Assembly: GCF_002879855.1 (NCBI RefSeq)
Contig: NZ_PNYB01000025.1
Span: 1 to 64,000, forward strand
Length of the DNA stretch: 64,000 nucleotides
Source: Trinickia soli
Lineage (GTDB): Bacteria; Pseudomonadota; Gammaproteobacteria; Burkholderiales; Burkholderiaceae
Reading direction: 5' to 3'
Shown here: in pieces, positions 8,817 through 18,662 of the stretch
Position numbering within the stretch: position 1 is the first letter of the stretch
How the letters are laid out: each line of letters opens with the position of its first letter
The notes under the pieces: generated by a model
Told to the model about the DNA's origin: nothing
Databases searched by the model: none
The model's input: only the letters and a program-made list of their open reading frames with translations
Translations under genes and position numbers: made by a program

Positions 8817-9861
8817 CGGCGTCCGGCTGAAACAGGATGTGGCTGCGCGCTTCCTCGACCGTCAGCACGGGCGAGACGCAGCAGTCGCGCGGCTCCAGCA
8901 ATTCGATCCACGTGGCCAGCCGATGCGTGGCGATGTGCTCGGCCAGTTCGCGCGTCAACGCAATGGCATCCGGCCCGCCGATCGCCTGGCCCATGCTCCA
9001 GTGGCGCGGCGCCCAGTCGGGGCGGCCCAGCGCCCGGCACAGTCTCTCCCAAAACTTCAATTCGAGCGCACCGACCGCGAGCCAGCGCCCGTCCGCAGTT
9101 TTGTAGATGTTGTAACAAGGCACGCCGCCATTGAGCAGTCCGTGCCCGGCACGCAATTGCTCCGCTGCCGCCGACATGCCGCCTGCGGCGTTATCGAGCG
9201 TTGCTTGTGCAATGACGTTGCTGGCGTGGATCGAATGGGTCATCGATAAATCGATGAATGCGCCGTCGCCACCACGCGACACGTGCCAAAGCGCTGCGAG
9301 AATGCGCGTCACGGCTGGCAGGGCGCCGCCGAGCAGGTCGGCAATCTGTATGTTCGGGATGACGGGCATACCGTCTGTCGTTGCGATCTGATCGAGCACG
9401 CCCGCGTAGGCGAGATAGTTGAGATCGTGACCGGGCCGTTGCGAGAACGGGCCTTTGACGCCGTAACCCGTGATGGCGCAATAGACGAGCTTCGGGTTCA
9501 GTTCCGCGAGCTTCGCGTAATCGAGCCCGAGCCGCTCCATCACGCCTGGGCGAAAGCTTTCCACAAGCACGTGCGATTCGCGCACCAGTGCGCGCAGGAC
9601 GGTGCGGCCTGTCTCGGTCTTCAGATCGAGCCGCGTCTCGCGCTTGCCGCGATTGACGTTGCGGTAGAAGGCGCCAGGCATGCCGGCCGCCCGATCGGTG
9701 GGCGCCTGCATCATGGCGCGCGCGGGATCGCCGCTGCCCGGTTCTTCGATCTTGAGCACGTCGGCGCCGAGTTCCGCGAGTCTCAATGTCGCGAGCGGGC
9801 CGGGCAGCAGGCGCGTCAGGTCGAGCACGCGCAGACCGCGCAGCGGAGCATCCGTCGTCAA
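8800..9861 (-). CDS. CaiB/BaiF family enzyme, alpha-methylacyl-CoA racemase-like
   Basis: A 353-residue class III CoA-transferase fold protein. The sequence points to the racemase branch rather than CoA transfer: GHDLNYLAYAGVL contains H145, and ADLLGGAL contains D175. The 30-residue spacing is the same as for the catalytic His/Asp pair (H126/D156) of alpha-methylacyl-CoA racemases. The likely reaction is epimerisation of 2-methyl-branched acyl-CoA in fatty or isoprenoid acid breakdown; the substrate is not deducible. The start is TTG, supported by a perfect AGGAGGT ribosome site 5 nt upstream. The 3' end overlaps convergent radA by 17 nt. Confidence 0.88.
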   Translation of the reverse strand: MTTDAPLRGLRVLDLTRLLPGPLATLRLAELGADVLKIEEPGSGDPARAMMQAPTDRAAGMPGAFYRNVNRGKRETRLDLKTETGRTVLRALVRESHVLVESFRPGVMERLGLDYAKLAELNPKLVYCAITGYGVKGPFSQRPGHDLNYLAYAGVLDQIATTDGMPVIPNIQIADLLGGALPAVTRILAALWHVSRGGDGAFIDLSMTHSIHASNVIAQATLDNAAGGMSAAAEQLRAGHGLLNGGVPCYNIYKTADGRWLAVGALELKFWERLCRALGRPDWAPRHWSMGQAIGGPDAIALTRELAEHIATHRLATWIELLEPRDCCVSPVLTVEEARSHILFQPDAATPAP

Positions 9862-9933
9862 CGTGTACCTCCTGTCGATCCGCTCCGGCTTGAGGTTGGT
9901 ACCATGCGCTGCGCGCCGCCGGCAAACGCGCGC

Positions 9934-11895
9934 TTAGCCGATCTGTTCGAGTTCTTCCTGTGCATCGAGCCATTCGGCTTCGAGCGTTTCGAGGCGGGTT
10001 GCGACTTCGGCCTGCCGCTTCAGCGCGTCGGTCAACTTCGCCTTCATGGCTGGTTCGTAGCTCGCAGTATCGGCGACAAAAGCATCGAGCGCCGCCTTTT
10101 CGGCGTTCAGCGCGTCCATCTCTTTCTCGAGCTTCGCGATGCGCGTCTGCAGCGGCCTCTTCAATTGAGACAGCTTCTGCCGAACCTCGGCCTCCTGGCG
10201 TCGTTGATCTTTGCGATTGCCGGCGGCTTGCGCTTCGCCGTCGCGCGCGTCGTCGCCGGTCGCTGCCGAGGCTGCCTGGCTAGCCGCCTTGGCCGCTGCG
10301 CGCGTTTCGGCTGCGTGCTGCAGCAGCCAATCGCGGTAATCGTCGAGATCGCCGTCGAACGGCTGCAGCCTGTGCTTGGCGACGAGCATGAACTGGTCCG
10401 TGCTCGCGCGCAGCAAGTGTCGATCGTGCGAGACGAGGATCAGCGTGCCCTCGAATTGAGCCAGCGCCATCGTCAAGGCATGGCGCGTTTCGAGGTCGAG
10501 GTGATTCGTCGGCTCGTCGAGAAGCAGGAGATTCGGCTTCTGCCAGATGATCAGCGCGAGCGCGAGCCGCGCTTTCTCTCCGCCCGAGAACGGCCCGATC
10601 GGCGAACTGGCCATGTCGCCTGAAAAATTGAAGCCGCCCAGGAAGTCGCGCAATTCCTGCTCGCGCGTATCGGGAGCGATGCGGCTCAAATGTGCGAGCG
10701 GCGAATCGTCGGGGCGCAACGTTTCAAGTTGGTGCTGTGCGAAGTAGCCGATCACGAGGCCGCGGCCCTCGCGCATCGTGCCGGCGAGCGGGTCGAGCGT
10801 CCCTGCGAGCGTCTTGACGAGCGTCGATTTGCCTTGGCCGTTTGCGCCGAGCAGGCCGATGCGCTGGCCGTTCTGCACCGATAGCGTGACTCCTTCGAGA
10901 ATCGGGATCTCGACGCCGTCATTGCTACGGTAGCCGCAGCGGACGTCCTCCATAACGAGCATCGGGTTAGGCGCGGCGTCGGGCGTACGGAATTCGAACG
11001 TGAACGGCGAAGCTGCGTGAGCCGGCGCGATCCGCTCCATTTTTTCCAGCGCCTTCACGCGGCTTTGCGCCTGGCGCGCCTTCGTTGCCTTCGCCTTGAA
11101 GCGATCGATGAAGCTTTGCAGATGGGCAATCGCTTTCTGCTGCTTCTCATAGGCGTTTTGTTGCAGGGCGAGTTGCTGCGCCCGCAATATTTCGAATTGC
11201 GAGTAGTTGCCGCCGTAGCGCTTCACCTGCCGATTCTCGAGATGCAGCGTGACGTTGCAGACCGAATCGAGAAACTCGCGATCGTGCGAGATGACGACGA
11301 GTGTTCCTGCATAGCGCCCCAGCCAATCTTCGAGCCAGACGATGGCGTCGAGGTCGAGGTGGTTCGTCGGCTCGTCGAGCAGCAGCAGGTCGGAGCGGCA
11401 CATGAGCGCCTGCGCGAGGTTCAGTCGCATGCGCCAGCCGCCCGAGAAGCTCGCTACCCGTTCACGCGTTTGTGCCAGCGTGAAGCCCAGGCCGAGCAGC
11501 AGCGCTTCGGCGCGCGCGGGCGCCGTATAGCCGTCCGCATCGGCAAACGCCGCATGAGCGTTGGCCAGCGCCTCGCCGTCGTGCGCGGCTTCGGCTTGGG
11601 CAATGCTGGCTTCGATTTCACGCAGTGCTTCATCGCCGTCGAGTGCGTATTCGAGCGCCGTTTTCTCGACGGCGGGCGTCTCTTGCGCGACGTGGGCGAT
11701 TCGCCACGACGGGGGGAGGAAGACATCGCCGCCGTCGGCGTGGAGTTCGCCGCGCAGCACCGAAAACAGCGTGGACTTGCCCGCGCCGTTTGCGCCGACC
11801 AGCCCGGCTTTCTCGCCGGGGTTCAGCGCAAAGGACGTGGCGTCGAAAAGCGGCTTGACGCCGCGGGCGAGGGTGAATTGATTGAAACGGATCAC
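9934..11895 (-). CDS. ABC-F family ATP-binding protein (YheS/Uup type)
   Basis: A 653-residue soluble protein with two ABC ATPase domains and no membrane segments, the ABC-F layout of ribosome-associated translation factors. First Walker A is GLVGANGAGKST and signature FSGGWRMRLNLAQAL, with LLLDEPTNHLDLD; second Walker A is GLLGANGQGKST and signature FSGGEKARLALAL, again with LLLDEPTNHLD. Between the domains is a charged linker (about 230-300), and the C-terminal 110 residues form a Lys/Glu/Ala-rich coiled coil. The overall pattern is closest to YheS of E. coli; resistance function is not implied. Start is GTG. It is divergent from gpx. Confidence 0.9.
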   Translation of the reverse strand: MIRFNQFTLARGVKPLFDATSFALNPGEKAGLVGANGAGKSTLFSVLRGELHADGGDVFLPPSWRIAHVAQETPAVEKTALEYALDGDEALREIEASIAQAEAAHDGEALANAHAAFADADGYTAPARAEALLLGLGFTLAQTRERVASFSGGWRMRLNLAQALMCRSDLLLLDEPTNHLDLDAIVWLEDWLGRYAGTLVVISHDREFLDSVCNVTLHLENRQVKRYGGNYSQFEILRAQQLALQQNAYEKQQKAIAHLQSFIDRFKAKATKARQAQSRVKALEKMERIAPAHAASPFTFEFRTPDAAPNPMLVMEDVRCGYRSNDGVEIPILEGVTLSVQNGQRIGLLGANGQGKSTLVKTLAGTLDPLAGTMREGRGLVIGYFAQHQLETLRPDDSPLAHLSRIAPDTREQELRDFLGGFNFSGDMASSPIGPFSGGEKARLALALIIWQKPNLLLLDEPTNHLDLETRHALTMALAQFEGTLILVSHDRHLLRASTDQFMLVAKHRLQPFDGDLDDYRDWLLQHAAETRAAAKAASQAASAATGDDARDGEAQAAGNRKDQRRQEAEVRQKLSQLKRPLQTRIAKLEKEMDALNAEKAALDAFVADTASYEPAMKAKLTDALKRQAEVATRLETLEAEWLDAQEELEQIG

Positions 11896-12030
11896 GACGG
11901 GGCCGGCTGCTCGAAAACCGCTATTTTAGACGGTGCGCGGGCACCGCATGCGTAGCTTGTGCCAACGCGCGGATTTTGCTTTGCGTTCGCGCTTGCGCGT
12001 AGACTTGCTTTTTTCTTTCGAGGCGCGCTG

Positions 12031-12510
12031 ATGAGTATGCTCTACACGTTTTCCGCACGCACGTTAGGCGGCGAGATGGTCGGCCTTGACCGTTATCGCG
12101 ACAAGGTGTTGCTGATTGTCAATACGGCGAGCGAGTGCGGGTTCACGCCGCAGTACGCGGGGCTGCAGCAGTTGCACGAGCGATTTGCCGGGCGCGGGTT
12201 CGAAGTGCTGGGCTTTCCGTGCAATCAGTTCGGTAAGCAGGAGCCCGGCGATGCGGCGCAAATCGGCAGCTTCTGCGAAAAGAACTTCGGCGTGACGTTT
12301 CCGATGTTCGAGAAGATCGATGTCAAAGGCCCCGATGCGCATCCGCTGTATCGCTACCTGACGAACGAGGCGCCGGGTTTGTTCGGCACCAAGGCCATCA
12401 AGTGGAACTTCACGAAGTTTCTCGTCGATCGTCGCGGCGAGGTCGTGAAGCGGTACGCGCCGAAGACAACGCCGCAGGAGATTGTGGGGGATATTGAGGG
12501 GCTGTTGTAG
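12031..12510 (+). CDS. Glutathione peroxidase family thiol peroxidase
   Basis: A 159-residue thioredoxin-fold peroxidase (BtuE/Gpx family) that reduces hydrogen peroxide and lipid hydroperoxides with thiol donors. The peroxidatic cysteine replaces selenocysteine at C36 (NTASECGFTPQY), the likely resolving cysteine is C64 (FPCNQFGKQEPG), and the WNFTKFLVD block completes the catalytic set. The start at 12031 (MSMLYTFSARTL) fits the family N-terminus. No signal peptide is present, so it should be cytosolic. It stands alone between the ABC-F gene (divergent) and cls (convergent). Confidence 0.93.
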   Translation: MSMLYTFSARTLGGEMVGLDRYRDKVLLIVNTASECGFTPQYAGLQQLHERFAGRGFEVLGFPCNQFGKQEPGDAAQIGSFCEKNFGVTFPMFEKIDVKGPDAHPLYRYLTNEAPGLFGTKAIKWNFTKFLVDRRGEVVKRYAPKTTPQEIVGDIEGLL

Positions 12511-12625
12511 GGTATGCCGAAGTTGGGTCGCTGCAATTGTCGGTCGTTTCCGGTGCGTAGGAAAGATCGTTCCGCAGACCCTGTATATCAAAAAAGCCGA
12601 AACGGACGTATGAAACGCCGGGTGC

Positions 12626-12645
12626 GGCGCAATATTTATTGCGCC
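12626..12645. terminator. Possible hairpin between gpx and cls
   Basis: GGCGCAAT and ATTGCGCC arms (9 pairs if the next A-T is counted) enclose a short AT loop in the 144-bp gap between the convergent gpx and cls genes. There is no U-tract on either side, so this is only a weak candidate for a terminator or a 3' protective hairpin. Confidence 0.35.
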
Positions 12646-12654
12646 CTGGAGTGA

Positions 12655-14106
12655 TTACAAAATCGGCGAGAACAACCGCGCCACATGCATCACGATCTGC
12701 CGCAGCGCCGACGCATTACGGTATTCGCTGCGCTCGACTTCCCATGCCTGCTCGAAATCCTTCTTCAACATTGTTTCGACTTCCGCTGCAAAAGCATGAT
12801 CGATCGTCAGCACCATGATTTCGAAGTTGAGCCTGAACGAACGGTTGTCGAGATTGGCGCTGCCGATGGCTGCCGCGACGTCGTCGATCAACACCACTTT
12901 CTGATGCAGGAACCCAGGCCGGTAACGAAAGATGCGCACGCCCGCGCGAACAAGGTCGTAGGCGTAGAGCTTGGACGCTTCGAATACGACATAGTGATCG
13001 CGTCGGCTCGGGATCAGGATGCGAACGTCGACGCCGCGCATGACAGCGAGGCGCAGCGCCGAAAACACGGCTTCATCGGGGATCAGATACGGACTCGTGA
13101 TCCAGATTCGCGACTGCGCTGCGTTGATCGCTTCCACGAAGAACAGCGAGCCGGTCTCATACCGGTCGGCCGGCCCCGGCGCGACAACGAGACAGTGCAT
13201 GTCGGCGCCGCCCGTATGCTCGGGTTGTTCGGCTTGGGGCGGCTCCAGCCCGGGCAAGCGCTGTGTTGCCCAGTGCCAATCCTCGATGAACACGAATTGC
13301 ACGCTGGCTACGATCGGGCCCCGTATTTCAATGTGCGTGTCACGCCAGGGCGAGAGGCGGGGATTGCCCCCAAGATACTCAATGCCGACGTTGTGGCCGC
13401 CGACGAATGCGCACTCGCCATCCACCACAACGATCTTCCGATGATTGCGAAAATTGAGCTGGAAGCGGTTCACGAAGCGACGGTTCGTCGCAAACGGATG
13501 CATTTCCACGCCGCCAGCGATCAAAGCCGACACATAGCGCTGCGGCAAATCGAAACTGCCGATGCTGTCGTACAGGAAGCAAACGCGCACGCCCTGCGCC
13601 GCCTTGGCCAGCAGCAACGCTTTGAGCATCTCGCCGAGCGTGTCGTCGCGCACGATGAAAAACTGAATCAGAACGTAGTGACGTGCTTGCTCGATTGCGT
13701 CCAGGATCGCCTTGAACGTTGCTTCGCCGTTGACGAGCGTTCGCACTGCGTTGCCGCCGAGGAACGGCATGCCCGACAGGTGCGTCAATGCACGCACGAC
13801 GTGATGGCCGAGCGCTTGCGCCGGGCGTCCCCCGGTCGAAGCGCTCGTGTCCCATGCGCTTGGATGAGCACGCGTTCGAAGCAACTCGCTTTCGATGCGA
13901 CGTTTGTCGACGTAACCTGCAAACTTGCTCCGACCCAGAAACAGGTAAGGGATCAAAGTGACGTACGGTACGGCGACGAGCGACACCGCCCAGGCAATCG
14001 CACCTTGCGACGTACGGGTATTCAGAATGGCATGACCCGCAGCTACCAATCCTAGTAGGTGAGCAGCGAAGATCAGACTGCCGAGAGAGAGCCAATCGAA
14101 GTGCAT
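12655..14106 (-). CDS. cls: Cardiolipin synthase (phospholipase D family)
   Basis: A 483-residue membrane enzyme that condenses two phosphatidylglycerol molecules (or a related phospholipid pair) to cardiolipin. Two N-terminal hydrophobic segments (about 5-28 and 36-58) precede two HKD motifs: H222 in NHRKIVVVD and H401 in LHQKVVLID, each followed by the GS/GG-x-N context (VGGHNVG and IGSANLDNRSF). The length matches the ClsA group. It is convergent with gpx and lies about 150 bp downstream of the YhhN-family gene on the same strand. Which of the several Burkholderia cls paralogues this is cannot be told from the sequence alone. Confidence 0.92.
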   Translation of the reverse strand: MHFDWLSLGSLIFAAHLLGLVAAGHAILNTRTSQGAIAWAVSLVAVPYVTLIPYLFLGRSKFAGYVDKRRIESELLRTRAHPSAWDTSASTGGRPAQALGHHVVRALTHLSGMPFLGGNAVRTLVNGEATFKAILDAIEQARHYVLIQFFIVRDDTLGEMLKALLLAKAAQGVRVCFLYDSIGSFDLPQRYVSALIAGGVEMHPFATNRRFVNRFQLNFRNHRKIVVVDGECAFVGGHNVGIEYLGGNPRLSPWRDTHIEIRGPIVASVQFVFIEDWHWATQRLPGLEPPQAEQPEHTGGADMHCLVVAPGPADRYETGSLFFVEAINAAQSRIWITSPYLIPDEAVFSALRLAVMRGVDVRILIPSRRDHYVVFEASKLYAYDLVRAGVRIFRYRPGFLHQKVVLIDDVAAAIGSANLDNRSFRLNFEIMVLTIDHAFAAEVETMLKKDFEQAWEVERSEYRNASALRQIVMHVARLFSPIL

Positions 14107-14259
14107 GGACTAAATAGTGAGCGCAGCATTCCTGGTGTCTCAGCTTGGCGCCACCTCAAAAAATGGCGGCAAGCGCGTCACTGGCATCTTACCGAAGCGC
14201 GGGAACGGGGGCTGACGTGCTGCCGGCTGCTTCGCCATTTCCGCGGACGGACCCATTTG

Positions 14260-15003
14260 TCATCGGCGAGCGTTGCCAATAAGTAGGACGCCTGTTGCGA
14301 TCGACACTTGTGCGAGCACATAGGAGAGCCAGATGGCATATGCGCTGCCGGCAAACGCGCCGACGAAACGATCGATGCCGATCATCGCGTCCGACGCGAC
14401 GAACGCGAGGCCGCCCAAAGGCAGCGCAACACCGCTCGGGCGCGCGATGAGCGCAAGCGTGGCCATCGCCGACAAAGCGAACATATAAACGGCGACCGGG
14501 ATCGCCAGCACGGCCAGATGCGGAAAGAAAACGAAGTACATCGCAACGGCCGCAGCCCAAAGCAGGGGCGCGGCAACGCGGCGCCAACCCGCGATACCGA
14601 TGGCCCGCGGGGCTAGCAGCGCGCAATACGCCAGATGCGCGAGAAGGAACGCGCCGAGCCCGCCGACAAACGAAATCGAGAGTTGCGGCAGCGCAAGGAG
14701 CGCGTCGCCCACGGCCGAGGCGGCCAACGCCGTCATGAGCCACCACCGCTCGCGCATCGGTTCGTGACGCGCAGCAGCCAGAAACAGCAGCGCGCACATG
14801 AGCACCTTCGCGGCCGCTTGGTCGGGATAGGGCGCGTCGCGGAGCGATACGCCGTAGGCAAGCCCCGCGGCAGCGGCGATGATCAACAGCAGCCGGGTTT
14901 GCGACAGGGCGCTCTCCACACCCCCGCCGCGCTGACCGTCGTCCCCGGTACGCTCGTTGGTTGCGTTCTGTTCGCGCGCTGGCATCCGTTCGTGAGTTGT
15001 CAT
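14260..15003 (-). CDS. YhhN family integral membrane protein (lysoplasmalogenase-like)
   Basis: A 247-residue protein with a hydrophilic N-terminus of about 35 residues followed by about eight hydrophobic segments. The paired family motifs are visible: SAVGDALLALP with FVGGLGAFLLAHLAY, and LGGLAFVASDAMIGIDRF with the acidic residues that are thought to be catalytic. YhhN/TMEM86 proteins hydrolyse the vinyl-ether bond of lysoplasmalogens in animals and some bacteria; the bacterial substrate here is uncertain. An internal ATG (MPAREQN, residue 7) is an alternative start. It sits between prmB and cls on the minus strand, and cls proximity is consistent with lipid metabolism. Confidence 0.82.
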   Translation of the reverse strand: MTTHERMPAREQNATNERTGDDGQRGGGVESALSQTRLLLIIAAAAGLAYGVSLRDAPYPDQAAAKVLMCALLFLAAARHEPMRERWWLMTALAASAVGDALLALPQLSISFVGGLGAFLLAHLAYCALLAPRAIGIAGWRRVAAPLLWAAAVAMYFVFFPHLAVLAIPVAVYMFALSAMATLALIARPSGVALPLGGLAFVASDAMIGIDRFVGAFAGSAYAIWLSYVLAQVSIATGVLLIGNARR

Positions 15004-15106
15004 CGAGCGAGCGTACCTCCTACGTCTTCCAGTAGGGTCTCTGGATCACCGGATTCGATACGAACTGCACCGTACCGCATCGATGTGCCGCTGCGCCTCT
15101 ATGTCT

Positions 15107-15994
15107 CTACACCGCCGGCAAATCGTCGGCCTGGATCAGGAAGACGTTATCGTCGCCACCGCTCGTCGAGAGCCAGACCAGGTCGAGACCTCCGAACGCC
15201 GCTTCGACATTCGCCCGCTCGTTGCCGATTTCCACGACGAGCACGCCGTCATCGGTCAGCCAATTGCGTGCTTCCGCGACGATGCGGCGCACGATGTCCA
15301 TGCCGTCGGCCCCGCCCGCGAGCGCCAGTTGCGGTTCGTGTTTGTACTCGGCGGGCAGCGCTTGCATCGATTCGCTGTTGACGTACGGCGGGTTCGTAAT
15401 GATGACGTTGTAGCGGCGCTCAGGCAGGGGGGCAAACAAGTCGCCCTGAAACAGCGCAATGCGATCGTCGAGTTCGTACCGGGCTACATTGATGCGTGCG
15501 ACTTCGAGCGCGTCGGCCGAGATATCGACCGCGTCGATATCGGCGTTCGGAAACGCTTGCGCGGCGAGAATGGCGAGGCAACCCGATCCCGTGCAAAGCT
15601 CGAGCACGGCGCCCACTTCGTCTGGATCGGCCACATACGGCTGCAAACCGTCTTCGAGCAATTCGCCGATGAATGAACGCGGCACAATGACACGCTCGTC
15701 GACGTAGAAGTGCAACCCGTGCATCCACGCTTCATGCGTGATGTAGGCGGCCGGCACGCGCTCGCTCGCGCGCCGCTCGATCACGTGCAGCACGGCTTCG
15801 ATCTCTTTGTCGAGCAGACGGGCATCGAGAAACGGATCGAGCGTGTCGAGCGGCAAATGCAGCGTGTGCAGAATCAGATAGGCAGCTTCGTCGTAGGCGT
15901 TGGTGCTGCCATGGCCGAAGGCGAGTTGCGCTTCGGTAAAGCGCGACACCGCAAAGCGCAGCAGGTCGCGAACGGTCAGGAACGGCGTAGTCAT
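15107..15994 (-). CDS. prmB: Ribosomal protein L3 N5-glutamine methyltransferase PrmB
   Basis: A 295-residue SAM-dependent methyltransferase. PrmB methylates a glutamine of ribosomal protein L3 during 50S assembly. SAM-binding motif I is VLELCTGSGCLAILAAQAFP and the amide-methylating catalytic motif is NPPYVNSESM. The start at 15994 (MTTPFLTVRDLL) has AAGGAG 7 nt upstream; the longer in-frame reading is not needed. It lies 61 bp after dapE on the same strand and probably shares its transcript. The sequence context IITNPPYVNSESMQALPAEY favours PrmB over PrmC. Confidence 0.93.
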   Translation of the reverse strand: MTTPFLTVRDLLRFAVSRFTEAQLAFGHGSTNAYDEAAYLILHTLHLPLDTLDPFLDARLLDKEIEAVLHVIERRASERVPAAYITHEAWMHGLHFYVDERVIVPRSFIGELLEDGLQPYVADPDEVGAVLELCTGSGCLAILAAQAFPNADIDAVDISADALEVARINVARYELDDRIALFQGDLFAPLPERRYNVIITNPPYVNSESMQALPAEYKHEPQLALAGGADGMDIVRRIVAEARNWLTDDGVLVVEIGNERANVEAAFGGLDLVWLSTSGGDDNVFLIQADDLPAV

Positions 15995-16055
15995 CGCGGC
16001 ATCTCCTTGAGCAGTGTGGTGAGGTGTGGTGTTGCCCGGCAAGGCGCCAAGCGCA

Positions 16056-17306
<1,251 letters not shown>

Positions 17307-17339
17307 CTAACGCTGACCGGCACGCGCGCGCCGCAAGCG

Positions 17340-17702
17340 TCAGGCAAGCAGCGCCGCATATTCGTCGGCCGAAAAGCCGACCGATTTCACGCGACCTTCC
17401 ACGACGACCACCGGCCGTTTCACGACCGAAGGCTTCTCGACCATCAGTGCGATCGCGCCCTGTTGTGTCTCGGCGGCTGCCTTCGCGTCGTCGGACAGCG
17501 CGCGCCAGGTCGTGCCCCGGCGATTCAACAGGACCTCCAGCGGCACGTCGGCGAGCCACGTCTTCAAGAGCGCAGCCGTCAGGCCCGCCTTTTTGAAATC
17601 GTGGAACTCGAACGCCACGCCATGCGACTCGAGCCACGTGCGCGCTTTCTTGACCGTGTCGCAATTCGGAATGCCATAGACGACGGTATGCGCCGCGCTC
17701 AT
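17340..17702 (-). CDS. ArsC/Spx family reductase-like protein (YffB type)
   Basis: A 120-residue thioredoxin-like protein of the ArsC family. The N-terminal redox site is YGIPNCDTVKKARTWL with one cysteine (C14), followed by FHDFKKAGL and the C-terminal VVKRPVVVVEGRVKSVGFSADEY segment. The same arrangement is seen in E. coli YffB, which also lies beside dapE. The family includes arsenate reductases, but YffB-type members probably use glutathione and their substrate is unknown. The gene overlaps the dapD stop by one base (TGATG), so it is translated with dapD. Its repeated linkage to dap genes suggests a housekeeping role, not arsenic resistance. Confidence 0.9.
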   Translation of the reverse strand: MSAAHTVVYGIPNCDTVKKARTWLESHGVAFEFHDFKKAGLTAALLKTWLADVPLEVLLNRRGTTWRALSDDAKAAAETQQGAIALMVEKPSVVKRPVVVVEGRVKSVGFSADEYAALLA

Positions 17703-18529
17703 CAGTCGCCTCGCAGCAGCTCGTTCAGACCGACCTTCGCGCGTGTTTTGGCATCGACCTTTTTGACGATGACGGCGCAGTAGAGGCTGTGCGAGCCGTC
17801 CTTCGAGGGCAGATTGCCGGCCACGACGACCGATCCCGGCGGCACGTAGCCGTACGTGACTTCACCCGTTTCGCGATCGTAGATCTTCGTGCTTTGGCCG
17901 AGATAAACGCCCATCGAAATGACCGAGTTCTCGCCGACGATCACGCCTTCGACGACTTCCGAGCGCGCGCCGATGAAGCAGTTGTCCTCGATGATGACGG
18001 GATTGGCCTGCAGCGGCTCGAGCACGCCGCCGATACCGACGCCGCCCGAGAGATGAACGTTCTTGCCGATCTGCGCGCACGAGCCGACGGTGGCCCAGGT
18101 ATCGACCATCGTGCCTTCGTCGACATAGGCGCCGATGTTCGTGTACGAGGGCATCAGCACGACGTTCTTCGCGATGAACGAACCGCGGCGCGCGATGGCG
18201 GGCGGCACCACGCGAAAGCCGCCGGCCGCGAAATCTTCGGCCGTGTAGTTCGCGAACTTCGACGGTACCTTGTCATAGAACTGCGAATAGCCGCCGGCCG
18301 GCATGGGCACGTTGTCCTCGAGGCGGAACGAGAGCAGCACAGCCTTTTTCAGCCATTGATTGACGACCCATTGGCCGTTTTGCTTTTCGGCTACGCGCAA
18401 AAGGCCTTTGTCGAGGTGCTCGATCGCGTGCGTGACGGCTTCGCGCACTTCGGCCGGCGCCGACTTGGGCGATAGTTCGGCGCGGTTTTCCCAGGCGTTG
18501 TCGATGATCTGCTGAATGTTTTGCGACAT
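17702..18529 (-). CDS. dapD: Tetrahydrodipicolinate N-succinyltransferase
   Basis: A 275-residue left-handed beta-helix acyltransferase, the standard DapD length, which succinylates tetrahydrodipicolinate with succinyl-CoA. Hexapeptide repeats run through about 105-230 (for example [20 protein letters not shown] and [20 protein letters not shown]). The start [13 protein letters not shown] at 18529 is the conserved N-terminus; the open frame extends 74 codons upstream, but that is only the opposite side of the dapC-dapD gap. It follows dapC on the minus strand and overlaps the arsC-like gene at its stop. Confidence 0.96.
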   Translation of the reverse strand: MSQNIQQIIDNAWENRAELSPKSAPAEVREAVTHAIEHLDKGLLRVAEKQNGQWVVNQWLKKAVLLSFRLEDNVPMPAGGYSQFYDKVPSKFANYTAEDFAAGGFRVVPPAIARRGSFIAKNVVLMPSYTNIGAYVDEGTMVDTWATVGSCAQIGKNVHLSGGVGIGGVLEPLQANPVIIEDNCFIGARSEVVEGVIVGENSVISMGVYLGQSTKIYDRETGEVTYGYVPPGSVVVAGNLPSKDGSHSLYCAVIVKKVDAKTRAKVGLNELLRGD

Positions 18530-18662
18530 GTCGGTAGTTTCGCTAAATGAAGTCGGAGGATGACGGGGCGGCCGGTCAGCGGTGCTCGGCGCGACGGGCG
18601 CGAGCCGGTATGGGCCACCGGGCTCGGGCCGCGACGCGCTGCCGCGGGCTTTGACGCGCGGG

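Noticed and set aside
17340-17702. Arsenic resistance operon
   Set aside because: Only the ArsC-like gene is present, without arsR, arsB or acr3, and it is embedded in dap genes.
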